The notes under the pieces were generated by a model, which was not told where the DNA came from, made no database searches, and worked only from the letters and a program-made list of their open reading frames with translations. DNA of 64,000 nucleotides from Bacteroidales bacterium (GTDB lineage: Bacteria > Bacteroidota > Bacteroidia > Bacteroidales > Muribaculaceae), in contig JAAVFP010000018.1 of NCBI GenBank assembly GCA_014800735.1, positions 48,485 through 112,484 of the forward strand. The letters are read 5' to 3'. This document shows, piece by piece, positions 37,101-43,092 of the stretch (positions are counted from its first letter, which is position 1; each line of letters begins with the position of its first letter). The position numbers and the translations under genes were made by a program.

Positions 37101-37697
37101 AAGGTGGCTGCGGCCACTGTGGCCGATAAGGTTGGAACGGCCACGGTGGGCTCGGCGGCGCTGCCGGTGTACATCAACGCGGGTGTGCCGACGGCATGCA
37201 CGGCGGCCTCGGTGTTCTCGGCACTGAGCATGAACGCCAGCAAGCAGCTATCGGTCACCGTGGCCGGACAGACGCGAGCGCTCACGCTGACCTATGCCCA
37301 AAGCTCGGACATGCTCAACGTGATTGACAGCCGAACCACCAACGATACGTTCGACTCGATGGCGGTTCAGTCCATGGGTTGCTCGATGAAGCAGAACGGC
37401 GCGGTGGGGCTGCCGGCGTCCAACGCTTATTCGGCTGTGATGCACATCAAGCCATGGAAAGACACATCAGCGGGCTGCGCCCATCAGTTGGCCTTCAACA
37501 GCTCGAACTATTGGCTCTACCACCGCATGCTGCTGCCTAATGACATCAGCGACTGGGCACGCCTGGCCGAGTTCGTCAACGGCCGCCTCTACCTGGACGA
37601 GAACCGCACGGTGTATCTCTACTATGACTCGACCACGGACTGCATCCGGGCGAATAAGACGATAGTGTCGGAAGGCAACATTGCAGCTTTCGGATGA
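34167..37697 (+). CDS. Tail fibre protein with internal duplication
   Basis: 1176 residues. The N-terminus, NTDVQGNANVSRNAYVGGSANVNGD, is a beta-helical repeat. Then come three HTHSIADITGL-type units (about 130-235; KASLNHTHSIADITG, KAAAKHTHAIADVTG, KAAANHTHAFADITG), the trimeric shaft repeats of phage tail fibres. A block at nt 35019-35155 is repeated at 36294-36430, and a second shared block (RWSNVYATTINVTSTALVSN) at about 35520 and 36650. Each ends a shaft section with LDG-type capping. The C-terminal part (about 950-1176) is Ser/Asn-rich and probably the receptor-binding tip. The duplicated blocks invite recombination and host-range change. Confidence 0.8.
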   Translation: MSINNTDVQGNANVSRNAYVGGSANVNGDMTVGHNLMVNGWLDARYIKGPNKGLFPTEDALNLAYPFPRPGWYAFVGDTFPADLWRSERGKWVPTGGKGGISEDTFKELLDDYAKRSWVLEQIDELALKGHTHSINEIIGLNTQLNEFANGISSLNIALAGKASLNHTHSIADITGLRTELTAIAGDISALNIALAGKAAAKHTHAIADVTGLQAALDGKAAANHTHAFADITGKPTTLSGYGITDAYTKAQTDATFLKRATFDELFEKVTVDGVTMIRAKFALYSEDNVAAFGTPGNSAGSGGGAPGVTIDDIKAMGFAEQSWVTAQLGTYATQAWVNSQGFLKQHQSLAAYLTKTDAAATYQPKGDYALTSDLSAYVKKAGDTMTGALTLPRLNIVGTAASTAYFTADGESNAFINIGGHTMMVWNDVNKAIRPGNSYSNTYSLGTSAVRWSNVYATTINVTSTALVSNLNADMVDGYHVGSDASGKIPVWRNLGSYASHNNNVTGDTSNYQNFLKRITDSSPYASQLGGIHFLGTMVPNSQRLVVGSAYDKVNYKDGFPQYSYFLSLAYGGRVKTFGTQNGEYYEHDLAYTTDNVASATKLQTARTIWGQSFDGTANVSGTLSGVTDIKMSRYLFLLNSAATKGYYFECGSTGALGISIHANYVYQKSVAKFTDAGNMELTGSLKIGSATLSYDAATGCLKVDKPFYSEDNVAAFGTPGNSAGSGGSASGVTIDDIKAMGFAEQSWVTAQLGAYLTATAAASTYVKKAGDTMAGALCFGSANCKITNAGEQLVININSTNRIVAGANELRRSADVATFNLGNATYRWSNVYATTINVTSTALVSNLNADLLDGLHAADIVRSYGGGVLWSASETVADWAKRINTAPGIISSEGWAWANSASLTLGSYTIDRQRYSAIDFRRGNLNSTWQQKAYLFLPTYTDSTMIYIAQMSTSGTAGVVATGVKRYADYDTILNSKVAAATVADKVGTATVGSAALPVYINAGVPTACTAASVFSALSMNASKQLSVTVAGQTRALTLTYAQSSDMLNVIDSRTTNDTFDSMAVQSMGCSMKQNGAVGLPASNAYSAVMHIKPWKDTSAGCAHQLAFNSSNYWLYHRMLLPNDISDWARLAEFVNGRLYLDENRTVYLYYDSTTDCIRANKTIVSEGNIAAFG
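35019..35155 (+). repeat. Tail fibre internal repeat, copy 1
   Basis: 137 bp encoding YSEDNVAAFGTPGNSAG and VTIDDIKAMGFAEQSW, nearly identical in sequence and identical in length to 36294-36430. Confidence 0.9.
36294..36430 (+). repeat. Tail fibre internal repeat, copy 2
   Basis: Second 137-bp copy. Differences from copy 1 are few and mostly silent. Confidence 0.9.
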
Positions 37698-37724
37698 TAA
37701 CTACCTTTAAATTCTCAACTTATT

Positions 37725-39008
37725 ATGGCATACGATTCAAGTAAACAGGAAATATCGCTAAGCGGCTCGGTGAGTGTTCCGGATGTGCAGGCGGCTCTCA
37801 AAACCAATGAGAACCGGGTGTTTCAGCTGGGTACGCATCAGAACATCAACATGTGGTCGCTGTTCAAGCCCATACGCGACACCCGCCCGGCAATCCGCCT
37901 GGACCAGAACGGTAATTATGCCGTCACTCAGTTGGACTCGGTTTTGGTTCCAGCTCTCGATGGCATGCAGGTGCGTGCCCAGGGCTGCTGCGGCATCAAC
38001 ATAGTGCAGCACAATCATCCGACCGAGCTGGCCGACCTGAGCCTGACTCAATGGGACTGGATGTACATCCGCCCGACGGGCAAATACACAATCGAGGGGA
38101 AAACGGCCACGCAGGACAAATGGACCCCGGTTCGGTTGGGTGACTTCCGCGGGTATAAACACAATGCGGAAAGCCCCTTCGAAACGTTGACCATCCCCGA
38201 GGTTCTTCCACTTAATGGAAACGTGGTGATAGACACGGTGTTTAATCTCTCGCCCAATGGGACTAACGGCGTCGGGACAATGGGAACCGCAACTGCAAAT
38301 GCGCCACGCAGCATCCTGATTTCGGACCTTAGTACAAACGGATTCGCGCTCAAGGATGCCAAGCTTGGCCTGGTGCTGATTAAGGATGACGGCAGCGGTA
38401 AAATCACTAAGGAGACCCCATACAGGATGTGCACGTGCGACAGCGTTTCGGGCGGTAAAATACATTTTCCGTTTAAGTCGTTTGCGGCTACGGAATTCCC
38501 CAACGGAGCCTATGCTATTGCGTTTCTGACAAATGCCACTTCGATTGCGGATAGCTTGCTGCTCAATACCTTATGGAAATACATCCTGCATCCCGGGTGC
38601 GATATAACCAAGGTGCGATTTGGCAGCGCAACAGAGGCGTCGGGGCTGAGTATAAGTATCTCAACAACTAAGTTTGGCAAAATATGGAGCTATAGCATCA
38701 AAATATCCGTATCGGCCACAGGCAAGGCCCAGACGCTGAGCAACGGATATATGTACCTCCTGCTCAACGGCAAGCGAGTGGTGGGGCCAAAGATATTTTT
38801 AGCTTCAAAGACGTTCTTGCCCGGAGAATCGCAGAATTATTACGGCACATTTACCGCAACCGATGTAGCAGGAGTGGCCAATGCCGACAACATTACGATG
38901 TGGGAAATGAACGTGCACTCAAACGTTGCCGGAAACATCGAGCGCAAAGGCAGCTTCAGGATTCAAAACAACGTGGAATCCGGCCTCATTCTTCCCGACC
39001 TCCCCTAA
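37725..39008 (+). CDS. Probable tail tip or receptor-binding protein
   Basis: 427 residues, family not recognised. Beta-rich throughout with an immunoglobulin-like C-terminal third (about 300-420): SISTTKFGKIWSYSIKISV, then GYMYLLLNGKRVVGPKIFLASKTF and YYGTFTATDV. It follows the tail fibre by 27 bases in the same operon. A host-surface binding or fibre-attachment role is inferred from position and composition. Confidence 0.5.
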   Translation: MAYDSSKQEISLSGSVSVPDVQAALKTNENRVFQLGTHQNINMWSLFKPIRDTRPAIRLDQNGNYAVTQLDSVLVPALDGMQVRAQGCCGINIVQHNHPTELADLSLTQWDWMYIRPTGKYTIEGKTATQDKWTPVRLGDFRGYKHNAESPFETLTIPEVLPLNGNVVIDTVFNLSPNGTNGVGTMGTATANAPRSILISDLSTNGFALKDAKLGLVLIKDDGSGKITKETPYRMCTCDSVSGGKIHFPFKSFAATEFPNGAYAIAFLTNATSIADSLLLNTLWKYILHPGCDITKVRFGSATEASGLSISISTTKFGKIWSYSIKISVSATGKAQTLSNGYMYLLLNGKRVVGPKIFLASKTFLPGESQNYYGTFTATDVAGVANADNITMWEMNVHSNVAGNIERKGSFRIQNNVESGLILPDLP

Positions 39009-39055
39009 GCATACAACCAACCAAATTATAAACCCTTTAAAACCCTCAAAACATT

Positions 39056-39349
39056 ATGAACCAGAAATTCAACATCGAGGAAATCACCACCTCACGTACC
39101 GTCAGCATCAACAACCTTGGCGACCCCGAGCGACGCTTCAACATCGTGGCCACGGTCAACTACACCGACGGCCGTCTGCGCAACGTCAACGACGGTTCCT
39201 GCACCCCGGCCGAGCCGACGGACGAACCCGTGGCCGAAACCAAGTTCTACCACCACGGCTCACTGCAGGTGCACTTCCGCCAGGATGCCGACACCATGGC
39301 CGAGCTCACCACCATCAATGACTTCATCGCCGACATTGCCGAGCCCTAA
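39056..39349 (+). CDS. Small structural-operon protein
   Basis: 97 residues, unrecognised. Opening NQKFNIEEITTSRTVSINNLG, beta-rich middle (ATVNYTDGRLRNV), and an acidic helical end (ADTMAELTTINDFIADIAEP). Spacing and direction match its neighbours; probably a minor tail component. Confidence 0.5.
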   Translation: MNQKFNIEEITTSRTVSINNLGDPERRFNIVATVNYTDGRLRNVNDGSCTPAEPTDEPVAETKFYHHGSLQVHFRQDADTMAELTTINDFIADIAEP

Positions 39350-39387
39350 TCATTCCCTTTATTAACCACCAAAACACCAACACCACA

Positions 39388-39756
39388 ATGAACTACAACG
39401 AACTTTACGAACGCGCCGGCCTTATCGCCGCTGTCAACAACCTCCCCCTGCCCGCCAAGGCCAAAGCCGAAGCCCTCATCCTGCGCGCCGTCTGCGCCCC
39501 GGCCATCGACACATTCGAGAAAGAACGCGCGGCCATCAAGGCTGACGATAAGGCTACTGAGGAACAGAAAAAAGAGGCCGTCGAGGCCCGCGCCAAGGAA
39601 GAATGTGCCGCGCCTGACCGCCGCTTCACCCCCGAGGCCTTCGAGCAGATTGTGGGCGCAGCCATGGCCGCCGGCACCGTGCCCGGATTCGATAATAACG
39701 TCTCGGCCGAAGCTTTCCTCGAAATCCTCGCCTTTAAACTCGTAAACCTCGACTGA
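39388..39756 (+). CDS. Small helical structural-operon protein
   Basis: 122 residues, almost all helical with alternating Lys/Glu/Ala (KAEALILRAVCAP, KADDKATEEQKKEAVEARAKEE). No known motif. It lies between the small protein at 39056 and the holin gene, with five bases to the latter. Possibly a chaperone or minor tail protein. Confidence 0.5.
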   Translation: MNYNELYERAGLIAAVNNLPLPAKAKAEALILRAVCAPAIDTFEKERAAIKADDKATEEQKKEAVEARAKEECAAPDRRFTPEAFEQIVGAAMAAGTVPGFDNNVSAEAFLEILAFKLVNLD

Positions 39757-39760
39757 GCCT

Positions 39761-40324
39761 ATGAAAGAAGTAATCGAGAATTTGCTGCGGGAACATCTGT
39801 ATCTCCACGTGCTGCTTATCAGCGTGTGCGTGGCCGGGATACTGGTGGCGATGGCCGTTGATTTGTTCTTCGGTATCAAGAAGGCGAAGTTGCTTGGCCA
39901 GGCAACGACTTCGACCGGCTACAAGAAAACTTGTGAGAAGGGCAAGAAGTATTTCATGCCGTTTGCGGTGCTGATGTGCATCGATATTATCGGGTGTATC
40001 ATTCTTCCGGCCCCGTTCTTTGCTATGATTTGGGCTGCGTGGTGCATTTTCTGCGAGTTCAAGAGCGTGCGGGAGAAGTCGTGGACAAAGGCTGAGCTGC
40101 GCAAGGCAGAGAAGACGATGAATATCATCATTGAGAATAAGGATGATATTGCCAAAATGGTAGCGGAGATTGTGCTGGGACATTCCTCACTGCGTTCGGA
40201 ACACGGTACCGTGGGGGAGGGCTCCTCGCTGCGTTCGGAACGCGATGCCGGGCTGCTGGGTGCCGTGCGAGTTGCTGATGTTATAAAAGAGAGAAAATAT
40301 GAAGAAGTTTATCATACTGATTGA
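39761..40324 (+). CDS. Phage holin family protein
   Basis: 187 residues with two or three membrane segments: about 18-40 (VLLISVCVAGILVAMAVDLFF), about 66-98 (FAVLMCIDIIGCIILPAPFFAMIWAAWCIF). The basic loop GIKKAKLLGQATTSTGYKKT between them is typical of Bacteroidales phage holins. The tail carries two SSLRSEH elements separated by six residues, apparently dispensable additions. The 3' end overlaps the amidase start by 26 bases, so the lysis genes are translationally linked. It should form holes in the inner membrane at lysis. Confidence 0.8.
   Translation: MKEVIENLLREHLYLHVLLISVCVAGILVAMAVDLFFGIKKAKLLGQATTSTGYKKTCEKGKKYFMPFAVLMCIDIIGCIILPAPFFAMIWAAWCIFCEFKSVREKSWTKAELRKAEKTMNIIIENKDDIAKMVAEIVLGHSSLRSEHGTVGEGSSLRSERDAGLLGAVRVADVIKERKYEEVYHTD
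40184..40251 (+). repeat. Palindromic SSLRSEH element, copies 9 and 10
   Basis: Two copies in the C-terminal tail of the holin (SSLRSEH at 40184-40212 and SSLRSER at 40223-40251), after the last membrane segment. Confidence 0.85.
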
Positions 40325-40931
40325 CAACGGCCATGGTTTTGAGACCAAGGGCAAGGCGAGTCCGGACGGCAAGTACCAGGAGTGGGCGTGGGCCCGCGAG
40401 ATGGCCGGCATGATAATGCGGGAGCTCCGACAGCTGGGCCAAGATGCACGGCTGCTTGTTCCGGAGCGTGAGGATGTGCCTATCAACAGCGGCACGGACA
40501 GCCGTGTGAAGCGCGTGAACACAATCTGTGACCTTTACGGCAAGGAGAATGTTATCCTTGTTTCGATTCACAGCAATGCGGGTCCTACGAACGACGGGCA
40601 GTGGCATGACGGCAAGTGGAGCGGTTTTGTGGCGGAGGTGTCGCTGAACGCTTCGGCGCAGTCCAAGCTGCTTGCAGATTTTATCTGGGCTCGCGCCATC
40701 GAGGCGGGGCTGAAAGGCAACCGCTCATTTACAGATGCACCGGGCAAGCGCTTTATTCAGCAGAACCTGGGTATCTGCCGCGATACGAAGTGCCCGGCGG
40801 TATTGACCGAGAGTGCCTTTCATGACACGCACGAGGGCGTGAAGCTGCTGACCGAAAGTAAGCAACGTATAGCCCTGGCACACGTGGACGGTATAATGGA
40901 TTACATTAAACACGCAAATGGAATGAAGTGA
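40299..40931 (+). CDS. N-acetylmuramoyl-L-alanine amidase (endolysin)
   Basis: 210 residues, the size of a single-domain Amidase_3 enzyme. Zinc ligands and catalytic residues are visible: H in DNGHG (about 9-13), E in YQEW (about 27), H in SIHSNA (about 91) and E in LTESAF (about 170). It has no signal peptide, so release depends on the holin encoded just upstream. It cleaves the amide between MurNAc and the peptide stem. Start overlaps the holin gene; the stop codon overlaps the next start (TGATG). Confidence 0.92.
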   Translation: MKKFIILIDNGHGFETKGKASPDGKYQEWAWAREMAGMIMRELRQLGQDARLLVPEREDVPINSGTDSRVKRVNTICDLYGKENVILVSIHSNAGPTNDGQWHDGKWSGFVAEVSLNASAQSKLLADFIWARAIEAGLKGNRSFTDAPGKRFIQQNLGICRDTKCPAVLTESAFHDTHEGVKLLTESKQRIALAHVDGIMDYIKHANGMK

Positions 40932-41458
40932 TGAAGAAGTTACTTGAAGTGATAGCTATGGTGGCTGTGGGCCTTGTGATGGGTGCCCTGCTGCACGAAT
41001 GTCAGCGCCCGCGCCATGAGAACGAAGCGGTGCGCGAGGTTGTGACGGATACGGTGGTATTCGTTGACACCCTCCCCTACTTTCTTCCGGAGCCAGTGGC
41101 GGAGAAGCCTATGGGCACAGTGGTGCGACGGCTGCCGGTTGTGGTTGTGGATTCCTCACTGCGTTCGGAACACGATGCTGTGCAGGGGGATTCTTCGCTG
41201 CGCCCGGAACACAGAGAGGTGCCGGTTGAGGTGCCGATTGTTCAGCAAGAGTACGAGGGCCCGGAGTATCATGCTTGGGTGAGTGGTTTTGAGCCGAGGC
41301 TTGACAGCATACTGGTGTTTCCGCGCTGCGAGGTAGTTACGATAAAGCAGCCTCCCAAGCGCTGGCATTTGGGATTGACGGCAGGCGTGGCCTTTACACC
41401 GCGCGGTTTTCAACCGTATGCCGGTATAGGAGTGACTTATTCAATAATATCAAGATAG
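40931..41458 (+). CDS. Spanin-like membrane-anchored lysis protein
   Basis: 175 residues from the ATG that overlaps the amidase stop. One N-terminal membrane helix (LLEVIAMVAVGLVMGALL) is followed by a periplasmic region with two SSLRSEH-type elements (SSLRSEHDAV and SSLRPEHREV) in a proline/valine-rich linker. The C-terminus, LGLTAGVAFTPRGFQPYAGIGVTYSI, resembles an outer-membrane beta-hairpin. Third place in the holin-amidase cassette and a span from inner to outer membrane suggest a spanin-like role in outer membrane disruption. No lipobox is present. Confidence 0.6.
   Translation: MKKLLEVIAMVAVGLVMGALLHECQRPRHENEAVREVVTDTVVFVDTLPYFLPEPVAEKPMGTVVRRLPVVVVDSSLRSEHDAVQGDSSLRPEHREVPVEVPIVQQEYEGPEYHAWVSGFEPRLDSILVFPRCEVVTIKQPPKRWHLGLTAGVAFTPRGFQPYAGIGVTYSIISR
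41153..41220 (+). repeat. Palindromic SSLRSEH element, copies 11 and 12
   Basis: Two copies in the periplasmic linker of the spanin-like protein: SSLRSEH (41153-41181) and SSLRPEH (41192-41220). Confidence 0.85.
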
Positions 41459-41460
41459 GC

Positions 41461-41922
41461 ATGGAAACAATAATAATCAATATCTATCGCGGGGGTGTGA
41501 TGGAAGAAGTTGCCAAGGCAACAGATTACACCGGCAGCAAGATGGATGAAAGCTCTGAAACCCGCGACCGCATAGCCATGACGGACGATGACATGGAGAA
41601 TCTGAACCGGTTCTGGGAGGAAGCGGCCAACGCCGCCAATGACCGCCTGAAGACGATGATTGTGGATTTCACCTCCGCCTGGCAGACCCAGCGCTACCAG
41701 GTGACGCTTGAGGTGAGCAAGAGTTTTGACAAGACGCTTACGCCCACGGTTGAGTCGAGCCTTCGAAGCTTTTTTATTCTGAGCATTGTTGGCAAGTGGT
41801 TTCAGTTCACCAACAAGAAGGAGGCGAGCAGCTATCTTGCAGAGGCGGCAGAAATGCTTGAGGACGTAATGCGAAAGCTTTACACCCGGCGCCGTCCCAC
41901 CAGCCCCAGAAATAAATCCTAA
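41461..41922 (+). CDS. Triplet family protein 1
   Basis: 153 residues. First of three consecutive genes with the same plan: short beta N-terminus, helical acidic middle, a helix containing I-x-x-W (IVGKWFQFTNKKEASSYL), and a basic Arg/Pro tail (RRRPTSPRNKS). Starts three bases after the previous gene. Unknown function; such small paralogues near the lysis cassette of Bacteroidales phages are thought to be virion or assembly proteins. Confidence 0.55.
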   Translation: METIIINIYRGGVMEEVAKATDYTGSKMDESSETRDRIAMTDDDMENLNRFWEEAANAANDRLKTMIVDFTSAWQTQRYQVTLEVSKSFDKTLTPTVESSLRSFFILSIVGKWFQFTNKKEASSYLAEAAEMLEDVMRKLYTRRRPTSPRNKS

Positions 41923-41946
41923 TGTTTAACCAATAATATTTGCAAC

Positions 41947-42459
41947 ATGGCAGAGAAAAAGAAAGTGACAGTTACAATCTATATGGATTGGCTCCTGTAC
42001 GACATCATGAATGAAACGTTCCTGCGTGGTCGTACGATTCAGGATGACAAGAATTACAAGGAGGTGGCGAGCATGTTCGCCAGCGAGGACGAGGAGAACA
42101 AGGAGAAGGTTCTACGCTCCATCAAGCGTGCCTTTGCCGAGGTTCAGACCGAACTGCCGGAGTATCTGGACGAGGACGGCACTGAAACAGACAACGCCAA
42201 CATGAAGGAAACCGAGGACCTGGTGCTCAACCTGGTTATGCCGAGCAACTTCAACGAAGCCGCTACCAAGGGTATCGGCGAGGCGGTGCACGATTATATT
42301 GCCAAGACGGCGATTGCCGACTGGTACCTTGTGACGAACAAGGCCGATGCCCAGGATTACGTGGGGCTGGCACAGAAGAGCATGGAAAGCATCCGCAAGG
42401 CAGTGAGCAAGCGTTCGCGTCCGCGCCGCCCCGAGGACCGCACTCCCCCCACTCCCTGA
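41947..42459 (+). CDS. Triplet family protein 2
   Basis: 170 residues. Same plan as its neighbours: beta start VTVTIYMDWLLYDIMNETFLRG, acidic helices, TAIADWYLVTNKADAQDYVGLAQKSMESIRK, and a basic tail (RSRPRRPEDRT). The YDI motif is shared with protein 3. Co-transcribed, function unknown. Confidence 0.55.
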   Translation: MAEKKKVTVTIYMDWLLYDIMNETFLRGRTIQDDKNYKEVASMFASEDEENKEKVLRSIKRAFAEVQTELPEYLDEDGTETDNANMKETEDLVLNLVMPSNFNEAATKGIGEAVHDYIAKTAIADWYLVTNKADAQDYVGLAQKSMESIRKAVSKRSRPRRPEDRTPPTP

Positions 42460-42468
42460 TGAAAGCGC

Positions 42469-43014
42469 ATGGGCACGAACGTAGAAATATGGGACTGCGG
42501 TGACAGCGAGGTAGTCGGTAAGAAATCGGTTGCGTTGCTGCTGCGCCGCGACCAGCTGCTGTACGATATCCGTAACTGCTGTTATGTGGAGGGCCACATA
42601 ATGACAGAAAGTCCGGACGAAGTGCGCCACACGGTTCAAGATGTAGGCGAGGAAGGGAATGTGGACCGTGTGACGCGTGTGCTTGACCTTGCGCACGCGG
42701 ATATTGTGGAACGCCTCTACCCTTTCACCGAGCGCGAAATACGCAACGAGGTCATCATTGACCGGCTGCGCGAGAAAAAGCTGTACGCCGTGATGATGAA
42801 CGTGCCTGAGGGGTTCTCGCAAACCACGGTCAACCTGCTTGGGAAGCTTGTGCATGAGTTGCTTGTGTACACGGCCGTGTGCGACTGGCTGAGCATTACC
42901 AATCCGCCCAAGGCCGATGTGTGGCGCAGCAAAGCCGAAGCGGCGCTTGCACGCATAAAGGAGGTGAAGGATTCGCGGCGAGGACACCGCCGGATACGCC
43001 CACACTGGCTATGA
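42469..43014 (+). CDS. Triplet family protein 3
   Basis: 181 residues. Shares LLYDIRNCCYVEGHI with YDIMNETFLRGRTI of protein 2, and the helix VCDWLSITNPPKADVWRSKAEAALARIKE with its neighbours. Basic tail RRGHRRIRPHWL. Last gene of the plus-strand late operon, ended by the hairpin at 43033-43064. Confidence 0.55.
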   Translation: MGTNVEIWDCGDSEVVGKKSVALLLRRDQLLYDIRNCCYVEGHIMTESPDEVRHTVQDVGEEGNVDRVTRVLDLAHADIVERLYPFTEREIRNEVIIDRLREKKLYAVMMNVPEGFSQTTVNLLGKLVHELLVYTAVCDWLSITNPPKADVWRSKAEAALARIKEVKDSRRGHRRIRPHWL

Positions 43015-43032
43015 TAAGCAAGCTCTAAAGAC

Positions 43033-43064
43033 GGAGGCCGGGACGCTCACGCGCTCCGGCCTCC
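43033..43064. terminator. Bidirectional terminator between late and early operons
   Basis: GGAGGCCGG and CCGGCCTCC, a perfect 9-bp stem in the 78-bp gap between two converging genes. No strong T run on the plus side; on the minus side it is followed by CGTCTTTAGAG. Confidence 0.65.
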
Positions 43065-43092
43065 TGGCGTAAAACGAATAATATGATTTTTA

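Noticed and set aside
34167..37697. Diversity-generating retroelement target in the tail fibre
   Set aside because: No reverse transcriptase gene or template repeat in the window; the repeats are simple duplications.
41153..41220. Possible CRISPR array from repeated SSLRSEH units
   Set aside because: Units are not regularly spaced, sit inside coding frames, and no cas genes are present.
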